Positions 12,753 to 24,830 of a DNA stretch of 64,000 nt are shown here, piece by piece (the first letter of the stretch is position 1; the number at the start of each line of letters is the position of its first letter). Source of the stretch: Hanleya hanleyi. Its lineage: Eukaryota > Mollusca > Polyplacophora > Lepidopleurida > Hanleyidae. Both the position numbers and the translations under genes were made by a program. The notes beneath the pieces are model-generated. The model was not told where the DNA came from. It worked only from the letters and a program-made list of their open reading frames with translations, and did not search any database. The stretch spans positions 1 through 64,000 of the forward strand of contig JAVTVY010017279.1 of assembly GCA_036873755.1 (NCBI GenBank), given 5' to 3'.

Positions 12753-15700
12753 GCGTTACACTCGGCCTTTTGTTTCTCGGTAAGTAAAGAAATGTTTACT
12801 GTCATCACGAAAATTGGATCTAGCAGACAACGGTACTCTCATTGGAAGATAATAATATGGGCCAGATCAGTTATGGTGCCATTACAGTATCATTATGGGG
12901 GAAGACGTGCTCTGGGTTATTGTGTCATATAGTATCATTATGAAAAAGACTTTTTCTCGGTTATGCCGCCAATACGGTATCATTGTGGAGAAGATGTGTT
13001 CTCTGTGACGGTGCCATTATGGTATTTTTGTGGAGAAGATGTGTTCTCGGTGATGGTGCCATTACGGTATCATTGTGGAGAGAGAGAGAGAATTAAGGTT
13101 TAATGTCGCGTTCAGCAGTATTTCAGCTATATAGCGACCGGTATCATTGTGGAGAAGATGTGTTCTCGGTGATGGTGCCATTACGGTATCATTGTGGAGA
13201 AGATGTTTTCACGGTTATGGTACCATTAAGGTATCATTGTGGAGAAGATGTGTTCTCTGTGATGGTGCCATTACGGTATCTTTGTGGAGAAGACGTGTTC
13301 TAGGTGATGGTGCCATTACGTTATCATGGTGGAGAAGATGTGTTCTCGGTGATGGTGCCATTACGGTATCTCTGTGGAGAAGATGTGTTCTAGGTGATGG
13401 TGCCATTACGGTATCATTGTGGAGAAGATGTGTTCTCGGTGATGGTGCCATTACGGTATCTTTGTGGAGAAGATGTGTTCTCGGTGATGGTGCCATTACT
13501 GTATCATTGTGGAGAAGATGTGCTCTCGGTTATGGTACCATTACGGTATCATTGTGGAGAAGATGTGTTCTAGGTGATGGTGCCATTACGGTATTTTTGT
13601 GGAAAATATGTGTTCTCGGTTATGGTGCCATTACGGTGTCATTGTGGAGAAGATGTGTTCTCGGTGATGGTGCCATTACGGTATCTTTGTGGAGAATATG
13701 TGTTCTCGGTTATGGTACCAATACGGTATCATTGTGGAGAAGATGTGTTCTCGGCGATGGTGCCATTACGGTATCATTGTGGAGAAGATGTGCTCTCGGT
13801 GATGGTGCCATTACGGTATCATTGTGGAGAAGATGTGTTCTCGGTTATGGCTGGGATACAAATCATCCCAGTGATCGCTTTTTGTTCTTGAGCTGTTTTA
13901 GAAATGTGCAATCAGTACATTTGTCTGTTGGGTCATATGACTTCTTGTCAGTACGACGGTATCGTTTTTCACCACACGCGTTTAATTGTTTCCTGAATAC
14001 GGGGAGATTCTGCTGGTGAACGTTTCGTCCGCTCTGTATAAATCATTGTGATTGTAGTTTTGTGACTTGTAAACATGGTGGCGAATGAAGCGGTTGGTCG
14101 GCGTCGGACCTCACAGGTATTTGTTCTGAATACGATCTTGCATTCAATAAATATTCCCTCGTTTGGGCCGTTTTGTGACTATTTGGCGGTCACATAGTTC
14201 ATCAGTTTCCAACAGATGACTTGATAGAGCTATTACATCATGGCTATGAAATATTTGTATCTAATGCCGCTCAAGCTGGTGCTAGGGGCCGTGTGGTCAT
14301 GTCAATTCAATATGTCCACACGAACAGCTACAATCAAAGCGTGGCCGGTGATACAAATCATAACAGGGATCAGTTTGGGTTCTTGAGATGAAATAGAAAT
14401 ATACAATTAGTACATTGGTCTGTGGGATAATATGACTTCTTGTCAGAACGCCGGCATCGTGTTTCGCCACACGTTTAATGCTGTGTTTAATGGTGTCATT
14501 ACGGTAGCATTATCGAGAAGATGTGTTCTCGGTTATGGTGCCATTACGGTATCATCGTAGTGCCATAAAAAACTGCACTTGTTCGAAGTGGATGACATTC
14601 AGTCATTGTGAATCACTGGTAGCCAAGGTCAAGTTTAACAAGATTTGAATTTTGAAAACCGGGAAGAAATCCATTGAGTGAACATACAGTAGAACAATCT
14701 GCAAGGAACATGGTTGGATCACCGGTGAGCCCACCATGGAACACCTTTGAAACATTGATGTTTGTCTCGAATATAATTACGTATTCCCAGGTGAAACCTA
14801 TCTGTTTTCAGAAAAACTAAAGCTTACATCCGATATAGCATATTTGAAAGAATAATAATTATGCTCAGGTTTATCAGACTGTTTTCCCGACAAAGACCTG
14901 AAAATCTCCAACTTCTGGAATCCCCTTTGTGGTCCCCACTGGCCGTTGCCTGCACATGTATCCCCAAGTTACCAGAACCTGCATCTTGGCCTTTCTGAAG
15001 GGCATTCCAAGGGAATTATAGTTTATATCTACTTGTACCTCTAGATGGATTAATTATTTATTTGCACTGTTTATTTAATCACTGGAGTTTTAGAGAGAGT
15101 TCCTGCTTGGCTGGGGCAAGTATATTCGTGTCGGAAACCCTCGATGCTCATCCATTAACATCAGATGTGAGCTGATTTGTCATAGTTACTTCATAGTCTC
15201 CACATGAGCAGCTGAAATACAAGAGCGGCTGGGATAACAATGCTACGTCCTAGAATCCTCTGTATTCTAGTCTGAATGTTAGGTGCCGAGGGAAGCTTTC
15301 CTACGGAGTCAGATGGTTGCGTTTTAGTCGCCAAACGTCGTCAATTTTTCCCGCGATAACAAAGTATCATTGGGAAATCCAAGATGGACGCCTGGTGGCC
15401 ATATTGGATTTTCGAATCGGACTAGAAAAGGTATCTTGCACAACTAGACCCCGAGGGGAACCTATGTACCAAATTTGAGAAAGATCCCTGCAGTACTTCG
15501 AAATCACGATAACAAAGTTGCATGGGAAATCCAAGATGGCCGCCTGTTGTCCATATTGGATGTTTGAATCGGACCAGAAAAGATATCTCACACAACTAGA
15601 CGACAAGTGGAACCTGTGTACCAAATTTGACAAAGATCCATGCAGTAGTTACTGAGAAATCGCAATAACAAAGTTTCAAGGGGAAATCAAAGATGGCTGC

Positions 15701-18700
15701 CTGATGGACATATTGGATTTTGAAATCGGACCAGAAAAGGTATCTTGCACAACTGGACCACAAGGGGAACCTGTGTACCAAATTTGAGAAAGATCCAGGC
15801 AGTACTTCCTGAGAAATCATGATAAAGTTTCATGGGGAAGTCTAAGATGGCCGCCAGGTGGCCATATTGGAATTTCGATTCGGACCGAAAACAGTATATT
15901 GCGCAACTAGACCCTAAGGGGAACCTGTGTACCAAATTTGAGAAAGATCCATGATGATAAATGACGATAACAAAGCTCCATGGGGAAATCCAAGATGGCT
16001 GCCTGGTGGCCATATTGGATTTTCGAATCGGACCAGAAACGGTATCTTGCACAACTAGACCCCAAGGGGAACCTGCGTACCAAATTTGAGAAAGATCCAT
16101 GCAGTACTTCCTGAGAAATGATGATAAAGTTTCATGGGGGAAATCCAAGATGGCTGCCTGTTGACCATATTGGATTTTCGAATCGGACCAGAAAATCTAT
16201 CTTGTACAACTAGACCCCAACGGGAACCTGTGAAGCAAATTTGAGAAAGATCCATGCAGTAGTTCCTGAGAAATCGCGATAACAATGTTTCATGGGGAAA
16301 TCCAAGATGGCTGCCTTGTGGCCATATTGGATTTTCGAATCGGACCAGAAAAGCTATCTTGCACAACTAGATCCCAAGGGGAACCTGTGTATCAAATTTG
16401 AGAAAGATCCATGCTGTAGTTCCTGAGAAATCGCGATAACAAAGTTTCATGGGGAAACCCAAGATGGCTGCCTGGTGGCCATATTGTTTTTCCGATTCGG
16501 ACCGAAAAAGATATCTTGCACAACTAAACCCTAGGGGGAACCTGTGTACTAAATTTGAGAAAGATCCATCCAGTAGTTCCTGAGAAATCGCGATAACAAG
16601 GTTTCATGAGGAAATCCAAGATGGCTGCCTTGTGGCCATATTGGATTTTGGAATCGGACCAGAAAAGGTATCTTGCACAACTAGACCCCAACGGGAACCT
16701 GTGTACCAAATTTCAGAAAGATCCATGAAGTAGTTCCTGAGAAATCGCGATAAGGTTTTATGAGGAAATCGAAGATGGCTGCCTGGTGGCCATATTGGAT
16801 TTTCGAATCGGACCAGAAAAGGTATCTTGCACAACTAGACCCCAAGGGGAACCCGTGTACCAAATTTGAGAAAGATCCATGCAGTAGTTCCTGAGAAATT
16901 GGGATAACAAGAATTGTTTACGGACGGATGGACAACGGACGGACTGACGGACTGGCGGACGGTATGACGGACGACGGACCACGGACAAAAAGTGATTTGA
17001 ACAGCCCACCATCTGGTGATGCTGAGCTAAAAACAGTAATAGATATACCTAACAGAAGTCACCGTGCTTCAATGTTCAGGTTTCGAATCGGTGCCCACAA
17101 TTTACAAATTGTAAGAGGAAGATATTGTGGATAGAATTTGTAGGATCTGTAATCGTCTTGATGATGAGACACACTTCCTACTAGAGTGCACCAGATTTCA
17201 GTCGGAGACTGTCACTGTTTAATACAATAAGACCTATCTTCCCACTTGTCAGTTTTAATCCTAATATTGGCGTATTAAAGCTTATTATGACCTGTCCTGT
17301 GCAAACTGTGATAAACGCTGTGGCCGAATATATTCACAAATGTGAAGCTATGAGTAAACCATTGTAATATGTATTCACTTTGCTCATTTTTCATGCATCT
17401 TTATTATCACCTCTGCCGCTGTAACTTACAGACAAGACTGGAGGCCTACTATGAGTTATATTGGTCATGATTAACATGGATACTGTAGCACGTATGCTTT
17501 CATAGTTTTGTCTTCAGTAAGGAAGACGTGGTTTTTATTAATATTTGTATGTGTATTTATTGTATTGGAGGATGCCGTTAGCCTTCGGGTATAGAAGTGC
17601 AATAAAACTATCTTATCTTATCAATGTTTCGTCACAACAATATGGCTATATCGGGGTACTCATTTCCTGATTTCCGCTAATCTAGATGTTTAGTTTTGCA
17701 GCTTAAACATATTCCCTTTTTATTTGTTCAATACATTCATGGGGTGTTCATGAAATATGTATGGTAACTGTATGAGACCGTGATCCATACAGACATTCCC
17801 ATTAGACTGGGGAGTTGGGGAATACCTTAGTATTACGTCACAACAAACCGGCTCGCTCGAAGCGAGACAATAGACCAGCAGAGAGCGGCGCTGAAGGAAA
17901 GCTATCCATCTAAAGCGAACACCTCTTTTCATGCTGGGTGAGGCGTCACTATGTAACTAATGACTATCGCATTTGGTGAGAATTTCGGGGGAAGGCGACG
18001 AATTGAATCCATGCATATTATTTGGACTGCTAGAATTCCATGTGTATTGTTTATGGTATAAATATCAGCATCATTTCAGTTAACAGCGTTGCCGGCATGT
18101 GTGAAGACCCCTCCGACTGTGGCTCTGAACAAAGTGGCCCTGAACAAAGTAAGTTCCCATACAATGGTTAAATGTTAGTGTAATCTGTATAATACCATAG
18201 CTTACAAAGTAGAGACTCTCAACATTTGTCATTTATGGTAACAAAGACAAGGCCATGTGCACACCTACCGATCTATGTGATCTATATGTACTGCATTTGG
18301 TGAAAATGTATGGGGAAAGGTGGGGAATTTACTTCTTACATATTATTTGAACTGACCGGATTCCATAAGTTTTGTTCATCTTGTCTGATAAATATACCGT
18401 TTCAGATTTCACCGTTGGACCTCCACCCGTTGACCCTCCAACCGTTGGACCTCCACCCGTTGACAATTCAACCGTTTGTGACCCCACAACCTGTGTGTTC
18501 AGCCCGGCAAGTCAAAGCGACCCGCACCTCTGCGCGTAAGCTCTCATACAATGTTTAAGGCCATAGTATACTCGGCCATATAATGTCAGTTTTGTCGGTT
18601 TAGAAATGGTAAAGTCCTAGATAGGTTTCCGCATGTAAGTAGCAAATACAGTAGCATGTCCCGTTCATTGTTTTTGCCCATATCGAACAATTACAAAAAT

Positions 18701-21700
18701 GTGAACAAATTCTGAAGAGAAAAATGTAAAATTTTGCCCTGCATTCGAACAGTGATTGAAAACCCTTGAAATGTGCCTTGTAACCCTCCAGAAATTGAAT
18801 TACATATTTTTCCGATTCAATCTGCAAGGACCTTAGATTCAAACATTCATCCACAACCCCAGATTATATATGTACATGCTATGCCAGGTAAAAACTGGTA
18901 CCCAAGGCTTTGGTGTGCCTTGGTGTAAGACCTTCCATTGAAAAGGTAATATCCTGGACAAAAGACTGACAATTTAACTTGCAGCAGATTCTTTGTCAAT
19001 TATATTTCGTGAGTCTTACACCAAATCGTTTAGTCATTGTCTCGAATTGAATAGAACATGCATGGAGGTATTTCGGCTTGTCCACTAACATTTACTGGGT
19101 GGGCATTCTCTATTTACAGCTACATGAATCTGGATGACCAGTAAAACTCTGTCATAAACTGACCAGTCTCACATGTGTACTACATGTACATGTGTTTTTT
19201 TTGTAAGTTGCTGTCCGTTTTGACATACGTGCATGTTGTAGTGTACCATGGGTTTTCCATGTTCAGGGAAGGAATATTGGCAGGGTTGTTTTACCTGATA
19301 ATAAGATGCACCTGGTGAGGTGTGCTGCATGTGGAGAACATTTACAAACAACTGGAGAGATTACACTAAACATTTTGTTTTATTTACAATCGCAGTTTGA
19401 ATGCTGAATGTGGTTTCATGTTATTTAGGTAATACGTTGCTTTTCATTTCATTATATCTCCCCCAACTATGCTGGGGGCGATATCTAGTGTTTGTACAGG
19501 CTTTGTCTCTCAGATATGTGGGAGAACTATCGGACGGAATTTCACCAAAATTGGATGGAAGCTGCATTGCATTTGGCCCCTTATCTGATTAGGTTTCGGA
19601 AAGCAATGCATGCGTCCGTGCCCGTCCGTCTGTCCATCTACTTCTACATGTATAGACAGGCCTTGTCTGCAGGTTATCTGGAGAACTACCGGACGGAACT
19701 TCACCAAACTTGGATGGAAACTTCATTGGAATGGCCTCCTCATTTTACTAGATTTTCGTGTGCATGCATCTGTTTGTTTCACAAAACTTGTATGGAATCT
19801 TCATTGGAATGGCCTCCGCATCTGATTATGTTTTGGGGTGCCTGTGAGTTTGGTGTCCGCCTGTCTGTCTACTTGTATATGTATAGGCCTTGTCCTCAAG
19901 ATTTTTTGGAGAACTACTGGATGGAATTTCCCCAAACTTGAATTGAAGCTTCATCATGATGGACTTCTCATCTGATTACGTTTCGGTTTATGTGCGTGCA
20001 TCCATCCGTTTCTGATGTCCGTCTTTTTTTACATGTATGTAAAAACTTGTCTTGTCTACAAGATATGTGGTGAACTACTGGATGAAATTTCACCAAACTT
20101 GGATGGAAGCTTCATTGGAATGGCCTTATGATCTAATTTGGTGTGAGTGCTTGTGTGGGACCATGCAAAATGTGCTTCATTTAGAAATGATTGATGCTTC
20201 ACAATTACATGTATTTCACATTGGTTGGGCGCTATAGGTGTTGGAAGTCCATTGATTGCTATATAATTCCCAACTCCTCACTGGGCTACTGCAACAATGA
20301 AAATCGCCTCTCCGATATGTAGTTCGTGTCAATAGAAGTTTTCAAATTTAAAATATGTTTGGTGGAGTTTCATTCCAACTGATCCCAACTTATCTCTCAA
20401 CAAATTGAATCTAGTCTAGTCTAGTCATGCATCTATCTCTCTGTGTATTGCAATTTATATGTATTTGAAGGTGCTGTAATTAATTAACTTCTACGTGAAT
20501 ATATGTTATAAAATGAGCTGTGAGGGAGATTTTTAGATAATTATCTCTTCTGCAAAGGTATACCAAAGATTCCCATTATAGGGTAAGACTCATGCATGCT
20601 GATCTCATATCAAGCAGCTACTTTAAAAGAACTTTTTAGTCGGGTAAAAGAAGACTAATTTAGGTTATTTGAAAGAAATCGGTTTGTTGCATAAGTTTTA
20701 ATGTATGTGCATATCTTCTGGTGTGTTGTGTTGATTGCTTCTGGATTGCTGGGTTGTTGACTTGTTTTTGTTAGAATACTTAGAATTTAGTTTGAGCGTC
20801 ACTACATGTACGTAAGTGAAATGTTGCTGAACGCGACATTACACCTGAATTCTCTGTCTCTCTCTCATTTGCAAAGTTTGTTACATTACAGGGGCTATGC
20901 GGATTATGCGACCTGTTTGGAAGAGTTGAAGGAACAGTGTGAGCCTGTGGATGACGAAGAACTGACTCAGCAAATAGCTGAATGGACTAAGAAATACGAT
21001 GACCTGAATTGCTCAATTGCGAGTGGTATGTTAACGTAATTGCATATCGTCGATTCCCTAATCAAGTCTAGACTTCCATATTTCGGCAAGAGGTGCTTTA
21101 ATTCAAGTGCTACAGCCTGACAAACCTCTTGATTTTGAGTTCTGCGCGCCCGTACAAATGACGCCATACCTTTGGGCTTTTTTTTGCTTTCAGAAAGCGT
21201 TGCACGGGCAGCCAAATAGTCCCTCTTTGCAACACCTTATTAGGCCTTAATTGTGTTAAAATCAAGCCAAAACGGACACATATCTTACTCCAATCACCTA
21301 CCACTGGCCTTCAATTATTCGTCGCAATGGAGACGGGGAAAAAATATTTCAAACAATGCACTTCTCTGGCCGAGGTTTTTAATGGTCTGATGTCTGTATC
21401 GGGCAGGGGGACAGCCATACACCCCAGTCGATGGGTATCAGTAGATGATTCTATTTTCTATTCTACTCTTATTCTATACAGATATAAAGAAGATAGTTCA
21501 ACGATCACATTCTGTATTTTTCTATATACTTACTGTGTATTAGAAACATTTATGTTCAATTCCCAATGATATTGATGTCTGTAGACGATAATGGAAAAGG
21601 AAGCAGTTCTTAAAGTAAACGAGGGCAGATATATTTTATAGCGAGTAGGAATGATATGTGGAATATCAAATGTTTCTTACTTTTTCTTTCACAGGTCCTC

Positions 21701-21753
21701 TACCGCTGGCCGCACTGATTTGGGGCAGTATCATTATGCATAACATATTTTAA
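12731..21753 (+). CDS. Small secreted, probably GPI-anchored Cys-rich protein with an RGM N-domain-like cysteine pattern (five exons)
   Basis: The coding exons are 12731-12779, 18080-18148, 18406-18535, 20892-21025 and 21695-21753 (TAA). All introns are GT-AG, the phases (1,1,2,1) match at every junction, and the product is 146 residues. Residues 1-22 form a signal peptide (hydrophobic LCVTLGLLFLV, cleavage likely after NSVAG). Mature cysteines are at 24, 30, 64, 69, 82, 91, 99 and 123. Residues 43-59 are a Pro-rich tandem repeat (VGPPPVDPPT). Glycosylation sequons lie at 40, 60 and 122. The last 18 residues are hydrophobic after a small-residue SG site, as in GPI signals. The pattern C-x4-C, then C-x8-C-x7-C-x23-C ending in NCS resembles the N-terminal helical domain of repulsive guidance molecules (BMP-binding, GPI-anchored), but the von Willebrand-type part is absent. 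A generic invertebrate Cys-helical family is the alternative. Gene structure is sure; the family is tentative. A possible poly(A) signal lies at 22463. Confidence 0.82.
12870..13848 (+). repeat. 45-bp satellite array in intron 1
   Basis: There are about 20 copies of a 45-bp unit (GTATCATTGTGGAGAAGATG, then TGTTCTCGGTGATGGTGCCATTACG). About 1.5 further copies lie at 14495-14556. Because 45 is a multiple of three, several frames stay open over the array on both strands; this is arithmetic, not coding. Units differ by a few substitutions. Confidence 0.92.
13081..13140 (-). mobile_element. SINE 3' tail inserted in the satellite
   Basis: The 45-bp array is interrupted by an AG-run followed by AATTAAGGTTTAATGTCGCG and TTCAGCAGTATTTCAGCTATA. 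Its reverse complement matches the tail at 25667-25706 (ATATAGATGAAATATTGTTG AAAGCGACGTTAAA). I recall this tail as widespread in mollusc SINEs. Only the 3' end is present. Confidence 0.6.
13850..14480 (+). repeat. Direct duplication next to the satellite
   Basis: About 13850-13990 (GGGATACAAATCATCCCAG, TATGACTTCTTGTCAG) is repeated, diverged, at about 14345-14480. The second copy is preceded by a partial R1 repeat (14205-14370). It lies inside intron 1 and is non-coding. Bases 14560-15140 contain nothing I can support. Confidence 0.6.
15145..15355 (+). repeat. Dispersed repeat family R1, copy D
   Basis: It is an intronic copy with the landmarks GAGCTGATTTGTCAT, CACATGAGCAGCTGAAAT and GGTTGCGTTTTAGTCGCCA. 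It directly abuts the 5' end of the tandem-repeat element that follows. Confidence 0.65.
15358..17030 (+). mobile_element. Pearl-like (Helitron/HINE-type) element with about ten 157-bp tandem monomers
   Basis: There are about ten monomers of roughly 157 bp (GAAATCCAAGATGGCTGCCT, GGACCAGAAAAGGTATCTTG, ACCAAATTTGAGAAAGATCC). They are followed by a GGAC-rich segment (about 16918-16985) and a 3' end reading TTTGAACAGCCCACCATCTG, a decayed hairpin, then GCTAAA. A second copy lies inverted at 44442-46560 with the hairpin intact. A core of about 160-bp monomers with a hairpin terminus matches the bivalve 'pearl' elements, thought to be non-autonomous Helentron/Helitron relatives. Long frames through the monomers are by-products. 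It sits in intron 1. Confidence 0.75.
17036..17622 (+). pseudogene. 3' end of a LINE (C-terminal zinc-knuckle region and 3' tail)
   Basis: Frames reading NRSHRASMFRFRIGAHNLQI, then (shifted) RICRICNRLDDETHFLLECTRF, give the usual C-terminal C-x2-C...H...C region of a LINE ORF2. After the coding remnant the copy ends in AATAAAACTATCTTATCTTA, a LINE-type 3' tail with short tandem repeats. It is 5'-truncated and frame-shifted, so it is a dead insertion. It lies within intron 1, in the same orientation as the gene and just downstream of the pearl-like element. Confidence 0.75.
17955..18560 (+). repeat. Tandem duplication that created exons 2 and 3 of the five-exon gene
   Basis: The segment about 17968-18185 (intron end, exon 2, intron start) aligns with about 18292-18560 (intron end, exon 3, intron start). 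Shared intron landmarks are GCATTTGGTGA, CATATTATTTG.ACTG and, after each donor, GTAAG.TC.CATACAATG.TTAA. The offset is 324 bp before the exons and 387 bp at the donors. The 63-bp difference nearly equals the extra length of exon 3 (61 bp), which is its Pro-rich repeat. Confidence 0.8.
19455..20240 (-). mobile_element. Tandem element with about 160-bp monomers in intron 3
   Basis: About five diverged monomers are spaced by roughly 160 bp (GAGAACTA.CGGACGGAA, TTCACCAAACTTGGATGG, TCATTGGAATGGCCT). One edge carries a hairpin, CCCCCAACTATGCTGGGGG (19460-19478), and the units contain CCGTCCGTCTGTCC-like text as the pearl-like elements do. By analogy it is another Helitron/HINE-type element read on the minus strand, but its termini are less clear. 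Confidence 0.6.
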
Positions 21754-23764
21754 AGATTATATCAACAGTTGTTTCACCAATACACACACGAACAACACTG
21801 TGCTGAGAATCCCATCTGGCAAACTATCTAAACTTGAAATAGTGAGAAAATGGTTTACATATATATAGAATGTACATTCTTCTTCTCAAGCTTCTTCTCA
21901 AGCTTCTTCTCCTCGCGACTTTCGATATTTAGATCATTATCTTTTTAACAAATTCACAGATTCCTCTCAAATTTCACCAGTATAACTATAGGTTCACACA
22001 GGTGTCGAGTATCAAAATTGAGGTCAGTAAATCAAAGCTCAAGGTCAAAACTAGAAATTGTTCATAAACACAACATTTTTCTATAGATTGTATGAGGGGA
22101 AGACGATGTGTCGCAAAACAAAACTGAGGTAACCGTCATGGCCAATGGTCACCTTACCCCCAAAATCCCAACACTCAACGTCACAGTGGCACCAAACAGG
22201 AAATAATTCAAAACATTGTCTGTGCTATTACTTCAGTCAAGGGTGTGGATTGTGATAAAGCCTCAAGCTTATGTAGCAAAAGAGAAACATATTCATGCGG
22301 AAAGGTGAAAGGTCAAGGTGATAGAAACAAGTCTATGTTCAAGGTTTTCGTTTTAATGAAATAGTCCATAGTGCTATTTATGTTCTTGTTAACCAGGGAC
22401 CTTATTATAAACTCCCTGGTTTAAACTTGGCCAATCCTTTAATACAAAACTGCAAATTAAAAAATAAAATAAACAATCATAATAAAAATAATATTGAAGA
22501 CGAAACAACTACGATGACAAACTGTTGCAATGGGCTGTTCAAACATTTTTGCTGTGATAACTGATTTTACTCCAACCTGTCAGCAAAACATTTACAAAAA
22601 AATAAAAATAAAAATAAATGTAGGCTATGCGATGAGGTTTTGTTGATGTTATATGTTTCAACAGAAGTCAAAGATCGGCCTACCATATCTCGCTTTGAAC
22701 ATTTTCACGAGACAAACACAATTCTTTTCCGGAGGTGTATTTGAATCGAGACGTTATTGTTTAAATATAGACGTCAGGTCGGAATATGAAAAAAAGTTAG
22801 TCCCAGTGGTTAGGCTTTAGATGAGTTATCACCTGGGATTTATTGCCAGAACATTATAAGTAAGTTAAGTTCAGTAGTTTGTATCCATAACTGTCTGTCT
22901 AATGACGGTTCACCTCCTCCTTATAGTTAGAAGGAACTAATTATATTTCCTAAACTAGACCAGATGGCTTGACCTCATCACCGGAATCCTATACCTCACT
23001 TAAACCAGATGAATAAATCTCAATTTGAATAGAAACATGCCGACAGGGCGCCCTTTATGTATGTTGGCGGGCTGAAGGGAATACTGAATTACCAACTCAG
23101 AGTAAATATTAAACGTTTTTCATAACTCACCTAAAATATTAAAATAATAGTTTAAACCTACCAATTTGCAGCAATGGCTATTGTGTAACAAGTTTTCTAT
23201 AACCACTTGGATAACTTAGCTGAAATATTAAAATAATATTTTAGCGTTACTCACCCATTTCCAGTCACTGCTATACATTGTCTTTTGATATTAACCAATC
23301 TCATAGTTAGTTGTCTTCATACGCCATGGTATTTGGGGATACGCACACTGACCAACAGACACAAGTGATGCAATACTTCTTACCTTATGCCTCAAAACAC
23401 TGATCGATCATTCATCTGTTTTCATCCTTTCCTATGGCTATATAACTTACTCAATGATATAAATTACTTTGCAAATCTGATAATCGGATTAGTTTATCGT
23501 CTATATATCTGATGTATTCTTATCAGTTGTATCTTCACCATGTATCAGTCAAATAAATCTCTCTCTTAATAAACAATGCAAAGAGTGGTCTTTCTATCGA
23601 GCTGAGGCAAGTTGGAGGAAATCTTTGGAGTATGCAGTTGTGATCGCTATGAGTATATTTGTAGGCGTCAAGAAGGTCCGATTGAATGCGGCTTTCCTTG
23701 ATTCTTGAGTTTTGATACGTGAGTACTCCGCCTTCAATGATCAATGAAATCCAAGCAGGTCCTG
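21754..23764. other. Intergenic stretch downstream of the five-exon gene
   Basis: I see no gene. There are AATAAA motifs at 22463-22473 that could serve the upstream gene, a small hairpin at about 22390-22425 (AACCAGGGA ... TCCCTGGTT), and an A-rich patch at 22455-22620. Confidence 0.45.
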
Positions 23765-24830
23765 CATATTCCAGCACTGGACGAACCGCGAATGAGTCTC
23801 AATTTGCCTGCAGTCTGAAATTCGCCTAACCGTACCTATATTTTCTCTTTGACCCCCTTCGTTAGTTCGAAGGCATGGCTTGTTTAGTTGTCTTACATAG
23901 TGAAGTTCCCCATTGTCTATTTCAGATGGGTGACAAATAGACACTACAATGCTCGCTCACTATTAACTTTTAAAAATTGTGACGACAATACGGGAATAAC
24001 TCCCTTGTGAAGGTGATGAAGCTAAAAAAAAATTTCAATCCAAAACCTACCAAGGAGTTTACATACTGAAATATCAACCTCGAAAAAATCGCGATTCTCC
24101 GTTGTATAAAAATGGAGATATGATTGATTAAAGTGTGCTCCTCGGCCTGATTTGGTATTTTTGAGGCATTTACAGTGAGGATTTGCTCTTATAGCAAAAA
24201 TATGACACCTCAAACCAAAATATTTTTTTCACACAATATATTACTAAGTTTGTTTATTGGAATGAATCACGAATGATTTGGGTTTGAGATGTCATATTTT
24301 TGCTGCAGGAGAAAATCCTTCATGAAAATGTTCAAAAATACCAAAATCAGCTCGGGAGCACATTTTGATCAATCATATCTCCATTTTTATGCAACTGAAC
24401 ATCTCACTTTTTTCGGAGGGGATACTTCAGTGTGTAATCTTCAAGAAAAATGTTATTTGGCAGCTTTTGGAGTGAAAAAAAAAAATCGGCTTTTTAACCG
24501 TCACACACAAAGGACTTTTTCGTATGTAAACGTAACATATTTTTTGAAGTTTGTATCTATCACCCGTTACCAATGACGCTGACGTTTGGAAATTTATTCA
24601 TAGTATCAATACCAAATACATACAAGATTTATTCTACATGAGGAATACTCTTTACTTCAAGAGAAATAAACACTGAAGATCTCCACTATGTCAGACAATC
24701 AAACGACCCATGCCTTCGTACTGACGAAGGCGGCCAAAGAGAAAATGGTTACGGTTAGGGGAATTTTAGACTCCAGACAAATTGAGACTCATTCGCGGTC
24801 CGTCCAGTGCTTGGATGTTACATTCATGGC
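23765..24830. mobile_element. Fold-back element, about 1.1 kb
   Basis: The left arm (about 23765-24220) recurs inverted, with 15-25% divergence, as the right arm (about 24285-24830). The two arms give parallel translations (for example SGRGAHFNQSYLHFY on the minus strand and SSGAHFDQSYLHFY on the plus strand, and RQIETHSR in both). This symmetry comes from the inverted repeat and not from two genes. The centre is near 24250. No transposase and no certain terminal motif were found. Confidence 0.72.

Noticed and set aside
13147..14019. A 290-codon frame through the 45-bp satellite
   Set aside because: The unit is exactly 15 codons, so several frames are open on both strands. The translation is a monotonous repeat with no start context, and the SINE interruption and nearby introns argue against coding.
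15367..16863. Many 60-150-codon minus-strand frames, and matching plus-strand ones at 44366-46512
   Set aside because: They are shadows of the 157-bp monomer, repeat the same peptide in different frames and end at random stops.
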